Assembly (NCBI GenBank): GCA_963728365.1
Contig: CAVSJI010000001.1
Location: 682,001 to 746,000 of the forward strand
Origin: VRUE01 sp963728365
Lineage (GTDB): Bacteria > Actinomycetota > Thermoleophilia > Solirubrobacterales > 70-9
Direction: 5' to 3'
DNA: 64,000 nucleotides
Each line of letters opens with the position of its first letter. Within the stretch, counting starts at the first letter, position 1. The position numbers were made by a program, and so were the translations under genes. Below, one piece after another: positions 57,369 through 64,000 of the stretch. The notes below the pieces were generated by a model. The model did no database searches and was not told the origin of the DNA. It saw only the letters and a list, made by a program, of their open reading frames with translations.

Positions 57369-59249
57369 CTACCAGCCGAAGCGACGGCCCAGCCACCAGG
57401 GGGCGCCAATCGCCATCGCGGTGACGGCGGCGCCGATCCCGAGCGGCGCCCAGGGCGAGGGGCCGCTGCCGCTGGCCGTGACGACCGCCGGGGCGGCGGA
57501 CGTGGGAGCGGGGGCGGTGGTGCCCGGCGGCGCTCCGGCCTCGCCGCCGCTGGCCGGCGGCGCGATGGGTGCGGTCGCGCCGCCCCCGCTGCCGCCCCCC
57601 GTGGCCGGCGGGATCGTGGCGCCGGGCGAGCCGCTGGAGGGAGGCGTCGTGTTCGGCACCGGCGGCAGCGCCGTCCCGGAGCCGGTTTCGGGGGCGGATT
57701 CCGGGCTCGAGGGCAGGGGCTGGGTGTGGGTGGTCGGCGGCGCCGACCGCTTCTGGCGCGGCGGCGGGGAGATCGGCAGCGCGTCGCCCGCGGCGGCGAC
57801 CAGCACCTCGCCGGTCACCCAGACCGGCGTCTGGTCGCTGGAGGCCGAGTAACGGTAGTGCCCGTCGCCCGCCTGACGGGCGGAGATGTAGTCGAGCGCC
57901 GTCTTGCCGTGCGAGGCGATCCGCGCCGGGTCGGCGCCGACCGCGATCATCCCCTGCACGGCCCAGGCCGTCGACTGCGAGTTGACCTCGCCGGTGTTGC
58001 CGAGCGCGAAGCCGCCGTCGGCGTGCTGGTGCTTGCGCAGATAGGAGAGAGCGTCTTCGGCACCCTTGGCGGCCGGCATCGCCTGCATCGCCGCGGCGGT
58101 CACGTCGACGTTGCTCGCCTGGCCGGGCACGTCGCCCCAGCCGCCGTCGTCGCCCTGCACGCCGGCGAGCCAGGAGAGCGTGCCGGCGAGCCCGGCGCCA
58201 GCGGTCCGCAGGGCGATCACGCTGTAGGCGGTGGTGCCCGGCCAGCCGGCGAACGAGCCGTTGGCGGCGCGGCGCTTGATCAGCGCTTCGACCAGGTCCT
58301 TGCCGCCGAAGGAGCGCGGGTTGGCGCCGGCTCCCTGCAGGGCGACGATCGTCCGGGCCAGGTCGCCGGGGGTGCCGACTTCGCTCAGGTGGCCGCGCAG
58401 GAAGTCGAGCGGCGTCTTACCGCCGCGGCTGACGTCGTAGGGGTTGCGGCCCGCCGCCTCGAGACCGAGCATCGCCCAGCCGGTAATCGCGGCGGCGGAC
58501 GGGTCACCGGGCGAGGCGCCGAAGCCGCCGTCGTCGTTCTGCTGCGATTCGAGCCAGCTTGCGGCGCTTGCGGAGTCGGCTCGCGCCTGGCCGGGGACGA
58601 GCGCGGGCAACACCAGCAGGGCGAGAAGCAGCGTCGTCGCCACGGCCGGCGTGCGCCACTCGAAGCGGCGACGGAAGCGGCTCAGCATGCGGACCATCGC
58701 CGGGCCGGCGAGCAGGGCGAAGGCGACGTTGCCGGCAGCGTGCGCCGCGTCGAAGGGAATCGCGCGCGCCTCGAGCGCCAGAAAGCGCTGCAGGGTCAGG
58801 TCTCCACCGTAGGTCGCCATCAGCGAGAAGTTCAAGAGCAAACCGTAGGCGATCCCCGCGAAACCGCACAGGGCGGCGAGGGTGAGGCGAGACGCGTTGC
58901 GCGTGCCGAGCGCCAGGGCGGCGCCGAGCAGCCCGCACATCCCCCAGCCGGCCATCTGCCACGGCGTCCAGGGCCCCTGCCCGAACCAGAAGTTGGAGAC
59001 CAGCCCGGCAAGCGCGCCGACAGCGAACCCGGGCGCCGGCCCCAGCGCGTAGCCGGCGAAGACGACGATGTCGGTGGTCGGCTTCACGTTCGGGAAGGCC
59101 GCGAAGGCGATCCGCCCGGCAATCGCCAGCGCCGCCAGCGCCGCGACAAGCGCCACCACCTGCGAAGGCGGCCGCGAACGCTCATACCAAGCAAACCCCC
59201 CAAGCAGCACCGCCCCAACGATCAGAAAGCTCGCCAACTCCCAGGACAT
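57369..59249 (-). CDS. ECF transporter S component fused to prenyltransferase-like alpha/alpha-toroid domain
   Basis: 626 residues. Residues 1-190: about six TM helices with S-component features (PTTDIVVFAGYALGPAPGFAVGALAGLVSNFWFGQGPWTPWQ). TM near 200-220, then residues 226-485: repeats typical of prenyltransferase/squalene-cyclase toroids (SQQNDDGGFGASPGDP, GVQGDDGGWGDVPGQ, KHQHADGGFALG, RQAGDGHYRYS). A Pro/Ser/Thr-rich spacer (about 490-598) leads to a last TM. The toroid would face outside. The alpha/alpha toroid is also the fold of the alpha domain of transcobalamin and intrinsic factor. Last gene of the cobalamin-riboswitch operon; TGATG overlap with ecfA. Substrate inferred as a cobamide. 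Confidence 0.85.
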   Translation of the reverse strand: MSWELASFLIVGAVLLGGFAWYERSRPPSQVVALVAALAALAIAGRIAFAAFPNVKPTTDIVVFAGYALGPAPGFAVGALAGLVSNFWFGQGPWTPWQMAGWGMCGLLGAALALGTRNASRLTLAALCGFAGIAYGLLLNFSLMATYGGDLTLQRFLALEARAIPFDAAHAAGNVAFALLAGPAMVRMLSRFRRRFEWRTPAVATTLLLALLVLPALVPGQARADSASAASWLESQQNDDGGFGASPGDPSAAAITGWAMLGLEAAGRNPYDVSRGGKTPLDFLRGHLSEVGTPGDLARTIVALQGAGANPRSFGGKDLVEALIKRRAANGSFAGWPGTTAYSVIALRTAGAGLAGTLSWLAGVQGDDGGWGDVPGQASNVDVTAAAMQAMPAAKGAEDALSYLRKHQHADGGFALGNTGEVNSQSTAWAVQGMIAVGADPARIASHGKTALDYISARQAGDGHYRYSASSDQTPVWVTGEVLVAAAGDALPISPPPRQKRSAPPTTHTQPLPSSPESAPETGSGTALPPVPNTTPPSSGSPGATIPPATGGGSGGGATAPIAPPASGGEAGAPPGTTAPAPTSAAPAVVTASGSGPSPWAPLGIGAAVTAMAIGAPWWLGRRFGW

Positions 59250-61015
59250 CAGGCCTCCCCCGACCCTTGCGGTCGTACTTCTCTCCGCATAGCGGGCGGA
59301 AGCGCGACCGCGTCGCAGCCGTCGAGGACGTCGGCGCCTTGCTCGGGGGTGATCACACCCGGGAGATCCAGGACGCGGGCGACCTCGGTGGCGAAGTACC
59401 AGCCGCCGGAGAGGATCTCCTCGGTTGGACCATCTGCGATCACCACACCGTCTCCGAGCAGGACGACGCGCTCCGCGAAAGTGGCGGCAAACTCGACGTC
59501 GTGGGTGGCGACGAGCAGGCCGGCGCCGCGCCCGGCGAGGTCGGCGATCAGGGTCGTCAGGTCGTCCTTGCGGGCCCGGTCCATCCCGCGGGTCGGCTCG
59601 TCGAGGGCGACGAGGCCGGGCAGCGCGTCGCCGTCGATGCGCCCGGCGAGGGCGATCGCCAGGGCCAGGCGCTGACGCTCGCCACCCGAGAGGTCGCGCG
59701 GGTCGGCGTCGACGGCGTGCTCGAGACCGACGACCTGCAGTGCGGCCAAGCCCTCGTCCCCAGGAAGCTCGTCGCCGACCCGCTCGCGAACCAGGTAATC
59801 GCTGGGGTTCTGGGTCAGCAGCGCGATCCCGTGCGGCAGCCCGACCTTGCCGCGCGCCGGGTCGAGCAGGCCGGCGGCGGTGCGCAGCAAGGTGCTCTTC
59901 CCGGCGCCGTTGCGGCCCATGAGCGCAATCCGTTCACCACGCGCGACGGTGAGGTCGACGCCGCGGAGGACGTCACGGGTCGTGTCTCCACGGGACAGCT
60001 CGACCCAGAGGTCGCGAGACGAAAAGGTGGTGGTCGAGGGGGGACGGGACCCCTCCTCACTCAACTTTTTCGGTGGAGAGTTAGGAGGCCGTCGCCCCGA
60101 GGTCCGCAATGAAAAAGTACAAGCCGTTCGGAGGGGTCCCGTCCCCCCTTGATCATCGGTCTCGGTTGACGACAGAGTCCGGCGCGCGTCGCGGACTCCA
60201 ACTGGAAGCGGCGCGAGGTCGAGCAGCGAGAAGAGGCGCGCGGCCGGAGTCTCTAGAGCTTGGTCGGCACCTTGCGCCCAGGCGAGGAAGTTGCCGGGGG
60301 CGCCGTCGAACGCGATGGCGCCCGAGTCCATCGCAATGACGCGGTCCGCGGCCGCGAGGCAGCGCTCCAGGCGGTGCTCTGCCAGGAGGATGGTCACTCC
60401 CCACTCCTCGTTGAGGCGGCGGAGGAGCCAGATCAGCTCGTCGCCCGCGACTGGGTCGAGCTGGGAGGTGGGCTCGTCGAGGAGCACGAGTTTGGGGCGC
60501 GTGACGAGTGCCGCTGCCAGCGCGACACGTTGGAGCTCGCCGCCGGAGAGGGTGTCTACGGCTCGGTCCAGCAAGTGCGGGATCGCGAGGGCGAGAGCTA
60601 CCTCCTCAACTGCCCTTGCACGAGAGCTTGAGGGGTCTCCCCTCATCTCCAGCGGCAGCTCGATCTCCCCGGCGACGGTCGTCGAGACGACCTGGGTCTC
60701 GGGATCCTGGGCGACGTAGCCGACCGCCGCGGCCAGCTCCCCCGGGCCGCTGGCGAGTGCGTCGATGCCGGCGACCTCGACCCGTCCCTCGATCTCGCCG
60801 CCGTGGAAGTGCGGCACGAGGCCGCAGGCCGCGCGCAAGAGCGTCGACTTGCCGCAAGCGGAGCGCCCCGCGAGCAGCACGAGCTCACCGGGCGCCAGCG
60901 CCAGCGACACGTCGCGCAGGGCGGGCTCGCTCGCCTCAGGGTAGGCGTAGGTCAGTCCCTCGACCCTGAGCCCCGGTGTGGCCGGCACCCCCGTAGCAAC
61001 CCGCCCGAACTGCAT
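59249..61015 (-). CDS. ecfA: ECF transporter ATPase, two ABC domains in one chain
   Basis: 588 residues. ABC1 (about 24-255): Walker A AGRSACGKSTLLRAA, Q-loop in VAQDPETQVVSTTVAGEIELP (ECF hallmark), signature LSGGELQRVALAAAL, Walker B VLLDEPTSQLD, and AEHRLERC. ABC2 (about 345-560): GRNGAGKSTLLRTAAG, TQNPSDYLV, LSGGERQRLALAIAL, ALDEPTRGMD, THDVEF. The linker residues about 290-326 are encoded by palindrome F5, in frame. The ATG lies in the arm of another palindrome (61003-61059) and shares its A with the ecfT stop. Energises the S/T complex. Confidence 0.93.
   Translation of the reverse strand: MQFGRVATGVPATPGLRVEGLTYAYPEASEPALRDVSLALAPGELVLLAGRSACGKSTLLRAACGLVPHFHGGEIEGRVEVAGIDALASGPGELAAAVGYVAQDPETQVVSTTVAGEIELPLEMRGDPSSSRARAVEEVALALAIPHLLDRAVDTLSGGELQRVALAAALVTRPKLVLLDEPTSQLDPVAGDELIWLLRRLNEEWGVTILLAEHRLERCLAAADRVIAMDSGAIAFDGAPGNFLAWAQGADQALETPAARLFSLLDLAPLPVGVRDARRTLSSTETDDQGGTGPLRTACTFSLRTSGRRPPNSPPKKLSEEGSRPPSTTTFSSRDLWVELSRGDTTRDVLRGVDLTVARGERIALMGRNGAGKSTLLRTAAGLLDPARGKVGLPHGIALLTQNPSDYLVRERVGDELPGDEGLAALQVVGLEHAVDADPRDLSGGERQRLALAIALAGRIDGDALPGLVALDEPTRGMDRARKDDLTTLIADLAGRGAGLLVATHDVEFAATFAERVVLLGDGVVIADGPTEEILSGGWYFATEVARVLDLPGVITPEQGADVLDGCDAVALPPAMRREVRPQGSGEA
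60038..60148. repeat. Palindromic element F5, copy 3 (inside ecfA)
   Basis: Perfect 19-bp outer arms (60038-60056, 60130-60148; GGGGGGACGGGACCCCTCC). Core with CTCAACTTTTTCGGTGG and TGAAAAAGTACAAGCCG. It encodes the linker between the two ABC domains. Confidence 0.92.
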
Positions 61016-61059
61016 CAAATTCCCCCTCTGGCAGGTAGGGAATTTGATGCAGTTCGGGC
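61003..61059. repeat. 57-bp palindrome at the ecfT/ecfA junction
   Basis: Perfect 22-bp arms (61003-61024, 61038-61059; GCCCGAACTGCATCAAATTC...) with a 13-bp loop. The left arm holds the ecfA ATG and ecfT stop. In the mRNA the start region would be locked in the stem. Confidence 0.88.
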
Positions 61060-62112
61060 AGAGAGGGTGACGGTCCGCATACGGGTTCGGCGTCGCAGGG
61101 GGGCCAGCCCGCTGAGGACGATCGCGGCGGCCGTGGCGAGCGTGGCGGGACCCGCGCCGATCTCGACGACCGGGTATTCGCTCCAGGCGTCCCCACCCAG
61201 CGCCTTGCCTGCAATCGCAACGACCAGCACAGCGGCGCCGGCAGCATAGAAGCGCCTGTCGAACCGAGATGCAAACTTGAAGGTTCTCGGCGTCAGGGTC
61301 GTTTTCGAGAACACGCGTGTGCGGCTGGCGCGCGCCGGACCAAGCGAGGCAAGGACGCAAGGAGGCTGAATAGCAGCGCTATTCAGCCGACTGAGGACGC
61401 CGCGTCGCGCCGTGTCCGCCGCCGCCAGGCGTGCGCGCGGGGGCTCGAAACCGACCCTGGTGTCGAGCGAGTAGCCGCGGAGCTCGAGGGTGGCGGCCAC
61501 ATCCACCGCTCGGTCGAGGGAGCCGGCCAGGAGGCGTCTCGCCAGCGGGGCCTTGCCCACCGGGGCCGCGGCGGGGCCGCGCAGGCGGGCGGCGTCGCGC
61601 AGCCTCGCGGCGTCGGCGGCGGCCACCGGGACCAAGCGGGAGACGAGGGTCGCGGTGAGGGCCGAGCGGCGAGCCACCGGGCGAAGGGCGCGCAGCACGC
61701 GGTCGGGGTCGACGCAGGCGGAGTAGACGCCGAAGGCGACCATCACCACGGCAGCGCGCAGGCCGAGGACGGCGCCGGCAGCGATCGCCTCGAGGGTGAC
61801 GTCGACCTGGCCGAAGAGCGGCCACTCGCCGAGGCGGGCCAGCACGGTCTCCCCCCGGCTGACCACGAGGGCGTTGACGGCGACGATCAGCAGCGCCAGG
61901 GTGAGGCCCATCCAGAGCGCCGCCCGCACCGCCGCGCGGGTGCCGGCGAGGAGGCCCGCCGTGACCAGGGCGACGCCGGTCGCGACGAGGACGATCGGGT
62001 TCGAGTAGAGGAAGGCGGTGGCGACGAGCGCGCCGAGGTAGACGACCGCCGCGCCCGGCGAGGCCGACTGCAGCGGGCCGTGACGCGGGGTGTAGGCGAA
62101 GGGCGACCTCAT
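61015..62112 (-). CDS. ecfT: ECF transporter T component (CbiQ/EcfT family)
   Basis: 365 residues. TM helices in the N-terminal half (VVYLGALVATAFLYSNPIVLVATG..., LWMGLTLALLIVAVNALVV...). Then the family coupling region with two Arg-containing motifs, ARLRDAARLRGPA and ATLELRGYSLDTRVGF, that contact the ATPases. C-terminal TMs AAGAAVLVVAIAGKA and PATLATAAAIVLSGL. Odd: residues 230-260 (VLSRLNSAAIQPPCVLASLG) between the coupling region and last TMs are encoded by palindrome F4, in frame. ATGA overlap with the upstream DUF4430 gene. Confidence 0.88.
   Translation of the reverse strand: MRSPFAYTPRHGPLQSASPGAAVVYLGALVATAFLYSNPIVLVATGVALVTAGLLAGTRAAVRAALWMGLTLALLIVAVNALVVSRGETVLARLGEWPLFGQVDVTLEAIAAGAVLGLRAAVVMVAFGVYSACVDPDRVLRALRPVARRSALTATLVSRLVPVAAADAARLRDAARLRGPAAAPVGKAPLARRLLAGSLDRAVDVAATLELRGYSLDTRVGFEPPRARLAAADTARRGVLSRLNSAAIQPPCVLASLGPARASRTRVFSKTTLTPRTFKFASRFDRRFYAAGAAVLVVAIAGKALGGDAWSEYPVVEIGAGPATLATAAAIVLSGLAPLRRRTRMRTVTLSARTASNSLPARGGI
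61334..61423. repeat. Palindromic element F4, copy 2 (inside ecfT)
   Basis: Centre AATAGCAGCGCTATT (61369-61383). CGGACCAAGCGAGGCAAGG lies 33 bp left of the centre, the same distance as in copy 1 at 14123-14231. Outer arms differ from copy 1 (CGCGCGCCGG side) but pair imperfectly with each other. Confidence 0.85.
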
Positions 62113-63050
62113 CGCAGCGGGAGCGGCGTCTCCCTCCCCCCTTCGATCGCGACCGCGTAGCGATTGCGCAGGTCGGCGGCGTCGAGCAGCCCCGCTGCTG
62201 CGTTGACGCCCGCGGCGCTCGTCCCGGTAACGATCCAGGTCGGCGGCCCCCCGCCGTCGCGGGTGGCCGCGACCAAGCCGGCGTCGGGGGCGAAGGTGCG
62301 CCCGGCGCGACCGGCTTCGTCGAGCCCTTCGAGCCGGTATTCGTCGCCGCCCGCCGCGCTGAGCTCGGCGAAGACGCCGCTTGCCTCCACCCCGCGCTCG
62401 ACCTGCGCCGCAGCCGGGTCGCGCCGCACCTGCGCCCAGGGCCCGACGAGAACCCGAATCGCGTCAGCCGGCGCGCCGGACACCGGCGAGGCCCCCGCAT
62501 CGATCAGCCGTTCCCGCACAGCCGCGCAGGCCCCATCCCCGCCCATGCACTCGACCGCCACCGGGTGGTGCTTGCCCGCGTACCCGTCGACGAAAGGTTG
62601 CGGCCAAGAGCCGACCACTGCGGGCACGTGCAGGGCCGCGCTCCAGTCGCGGTAGTCCCACCAGATCGCCTCGCCGCCGTGCAGGTCATAGGCGGCCGCG
62701 CCAACCGTCGCCTCGACCCCGTTGACGTAGAAGAGCCAGTCGAAGTAGCCGCCGGCGGAGGTCGTGCTTTCGAGGCCGTCGATCGCGTCGACGAAATCGC
62801 CGCCGTAGCTGGTCGCCAGCTTCGCGTTGCGTTCGAGCACGCGCATCACGGTGTCGGCTTCGGTGACGTCGTCGACTCGCCGGTTCAGCAGCGTCCGTGT
62901 GCCGTAGTCCCGGGTCACCGTCAAATCGACCGAGCCGAGGTCCTCGCCAGGGCCGAGGCCGCAGCCGGCGGCCGCGACCGCCCCCACCAGGAGCGCGATC
63001 GCGGCCGCCCACCGAGAGGCTGCCGGCCGGGCGCCTAGCGCTTGAGGCAT
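62109..63050 (-). CDS. DUF4430 lipoprotein (transcobalamin beta-domain-like)
   Basis: 313 residues. Signal with lipobox ALLVGAVAAAGC (Cys30). A DUF4430 domain spans about residues 41-135: VDLTVTRDYGTRTLL, ADTVMRVLERNAKLATSYGG, then the hallmark GGYFDWLFYVNGVEATVGAA and LHGGEAIWWDYRDW. DUF4430 is the bacterial counterpart of the C-terminal beta domain of transcobalamin and intrinsic factor. The remaining about 175 residues (HHPVAVECMGGDGACAAVRE..., PLPLR end) are not recognised. Overlaps the upstream gene by 16 bp and ecfT by 4. Predicted extracellular, membrane-anchored cobamide-capture protein. Confidence 0.85.
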   Translation of the reverse strand: MPQALGARPAASRWAAAIALLVGAVAAAGCGLGPGEDLGSVDLTVTRDYGTRTLLNRRVDDVTEADTVMRVLERNAKLATSYGGDFVDAIDGLESTTSAGGYFDWLFYVNGVEATVGAAAYDLHGGEAIWWDYRDWSAALHVPAVVGSWPQPFVDGYAGKHHPVAVECMGGDGACAAVRERLIDAGASPVSGAPADAIRVLVGPWAQVRRDPAAAQVERGVEASGVFAELSAAGGDEYRLEGLDEAGRAGRTFAPDAGLVAATRDGGGPPTWIVTGTSAAGVNAAAGLLDAADLRNRYAVAIEGGRETPLPLR

Positions 63051-63787
63051 CGACTCCCGACGCAGATCGGCACGCGAGCCGAGGGAATGTCCCCGTCCCC
63101 GCGCGCGATCAGGCGCGCCGGCGCGGCAAGCGTCACGGTTGCCCGGCCCGCCTGGTCGGTCGGCCCGGAGGCGCCGCTCACGGTCACGCCGGAAGCGGGC
63201 GCCTTCTTGCCCTTTTCGTCATAGGCGAAGACCCGCACGCCGAACGGCTTGCCGACCCTCACGTGGCCCGGCGCCAGCAGCACCAGCTCATCCGGGTAGG
63301 GATAGGCACCGTAGGCCCAGAGGACTTCCTGGCCGGCGTGCACCTTGACTTTTTCCCCGCCCATCGACGGGACCTTGTGGTTGACCTTGATGAACCAGCT
63401 GCTCGTCTTGGTCGCCTTCACACCACCGACGCCGCAGAGTCCGAGGCCGAATTCGGCGACGAAGTGGTCGGTGATCAGCAACGGCTTGAGCGCCTTGCGA
63501 AATTCCGCGGCGCGGACCAGCATCCCGAGCGCGGTTGCGCCCTTGACGCTCACCTTCTTGCCGCTGCCGCCGCTGCCGGGGCCGAAGCAGCTCGCCTGCG
63601 GGCTGGCCTTGACCGAGGCCGAGCCGGCCAGGCCGAGCGGCCCTTCGCTGAGCACCTTGCCGCCCTTGCCGACCACGCGCAGCTCGGCGACCGGCCCCTT
63701 GGCGGCCGCGGACGCGGCGAGCGGGAGCATTGATATGAGGGCCAGCGCGAACACGGCGCCCAGCCGGAATGGAACGAGTCTTGGCAT
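63035..63787 (-). CDS. Secreted DUF4430-like protein
   Basis: 250 residues from ATG 63787 (GTG 63796 is also possible). Signal peptide MPRLVPFRLGAVFALALISM...ASA. Residues 33-165 follow the DUF4430 pattern: AELRVVGKGGKVLSEGPL, SVKGATALGMLVRAAEF, KTSSWFIKVNHKVPSMGGEKVKVHAGQEVLWAYG. Cys67 and Cys118 could form a disulfide. A C-terminal Ig-like segment (about 168-235) ends in ARVPICVGSRCLKR. First gene behind the cobalamin riboswitch, with AGGAAAGGGG upstream of the start as the site to be hidden on B12 binding. Confidence 0.85.
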   Translation of the reverse strand: MPRLVPFRLGAVFALALISMLPLAASAAAKGPVAELRVVGKGGKVLSEGPLGLAGSASVKASPQASCFGPGSGGSGKKVSVKGATALGMLVRAAEFRKALKPLLITDHFVAEFGLGLCGVGGVKATKTSSWFIKVNHKVPSMGGEKVKVHAGQEVLWAYGAYPYPDELVLLAPGHVRVGKPFGVRVFAYDEKGKKAPASGVTVSGASGPTDQAGRATVTLAAPARLIARGDGDIPSARVPICVGSRCLKR

Positions 63788-63821
63788 TGAAGCCACCCCT
63801 TTCCTCGAGGGTTGTCATGGC

Positions 63822-64000
63822 TGGCCGGGGACAGGTCTCCTGGCTTCCGGGATAGTCGGCCGCGCCTTCCCGGGGAATCGGTGTCATCCCCAGTGGCCGG
63901 CGCCGAAGCGCCCGCGACGTCCTTTGCCCGGTCACAGTGGCGGGACCGCGCCGGCTTCGCACCGGACTTCCCTTGACCACCGACCGTTATTTACGCCGGC
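63822..64000 (-). ncRNA. Cobalamin riboswitch (5' end at or beyond window edge)
   Basis: Minus strand shows the aptamer hallmarks in order: GGGAAGTCCGGTGCGAAGCC, then CGGTCCCGCCACTGTGAC with the B12 box GCCACTG (63935-63941), and near the 3' side GGAAGCCAGGAGACCTGTCC. It lies about 35 nt upstream of the first DUF4430 gene. A translational (RBS-masking) or termination mechanism cannot be decided here. It should shut off the whole downstream ECF operon when cobalamin is plentiful, and it is the strongest evidence for the operon's substrate. Confidence 0.93.

Noticed and set aside
1..64000. CRISPR array
   Set aside because: The repeats are dispersed, palindromic and not separated by regular spacers; no cas genes.
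1..64000. tRNA or rRNA genes
   Set aside because: Intergenic gaps are short and filled by palindromes or promoters; no cloverleaf with GGTTCGA-type T-arm found by eye.

Overview
High-GC actinobacterial chromosome, most consistent with class Thermoleophilia (Solirubrobacterales and relatives). The reasons are the actinobacterial dcw order without murD, a split Ku / stand-alone LigD polymerase pair, a Tad pilus operon, a degraded protein of the 'collagen-like, KVKDHSLLAKDF' type often seen in that class, and many genes that look leaderless. The lineage is inferred, not proven. Almost all genes lie on the minus strand and are packed into overlapping operons (GTGA, ATGA and TGATG junctions).

Layout. 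1-5.9 kb: zinc-ribbon protein, rsmB, fmt, def, priA and a plus-strand PH-domain protein. 6-12.8 kb: an aromatic/housekeeping operon transcribed DAHP synthase-tyrA-aroA-cmk-der-metK. 13-17.9 kb: hisC, aroH, rluB, scpB, scpA, trpS. 18-21.3 kb: MFS exporter and a FetAB-like ABC pair. 21.5-23.4 kb (plus strand): ku and ligD-type primase/polymerase (bacterial NHEJ). 23.5-27.9 kb: glycine cleavage system gcvT-H-PA-PB. 28-42.6 kb: division and cell-wall cluster mraZ-rsmH-ftsL-ftsI-murE-murF-mraY-ftsW-murG-murC-murB-ftsQ-ftsZ, with murD absent and a short FtsQ. 42.6-47.7 kb: DUF192-response regulator-histidine kinase-CpaB-TadA-TadB-TadC. 47.8-51.9 kb: accessory, partly decayed and less GC-rich (secreted protein, MNT/HEPN toxin-antitoxin pair and what looks like the wreck of a second, gene fragments, ISL3 transposase remnant). 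52-57.3 kb: PfkB kinase, PHP-type tyrosine phosphatase, a hypothetical, a Rho-like protein with no visible P-loop lysine, glpD, nitroreductase. 57.4-64 kb: a cobalamin-riboswitch operon encoding two DUF4430 (transcobalamin beta-domain-like) exported proteins, EcfT, a two-domain EcfA, and an ECF S component fused to an alpha/alpha-toroid domain.

Two things stand out. First, the B12-riboswitch operon looks like an ECF vitamin B12 importer that uses the two folds of animal transcobalamin/intrinsic factor (alpha toroid and DUF4430 beta domain) on separate surface proteins. Second, about 25 long palindromes are scattered through the window. They fall into at least six repeat families, several of exactly fixed length (47, 52, 76 bp), some with a conserved core but copy-specific outer arms that are perfect inverted copies of each other. 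Several sit in frame inside essential genes (rsmB, murE, murF, ecfA, ecfT) or supply start codons, stop codons or C-terminal residues (murG, rluB, tadC).
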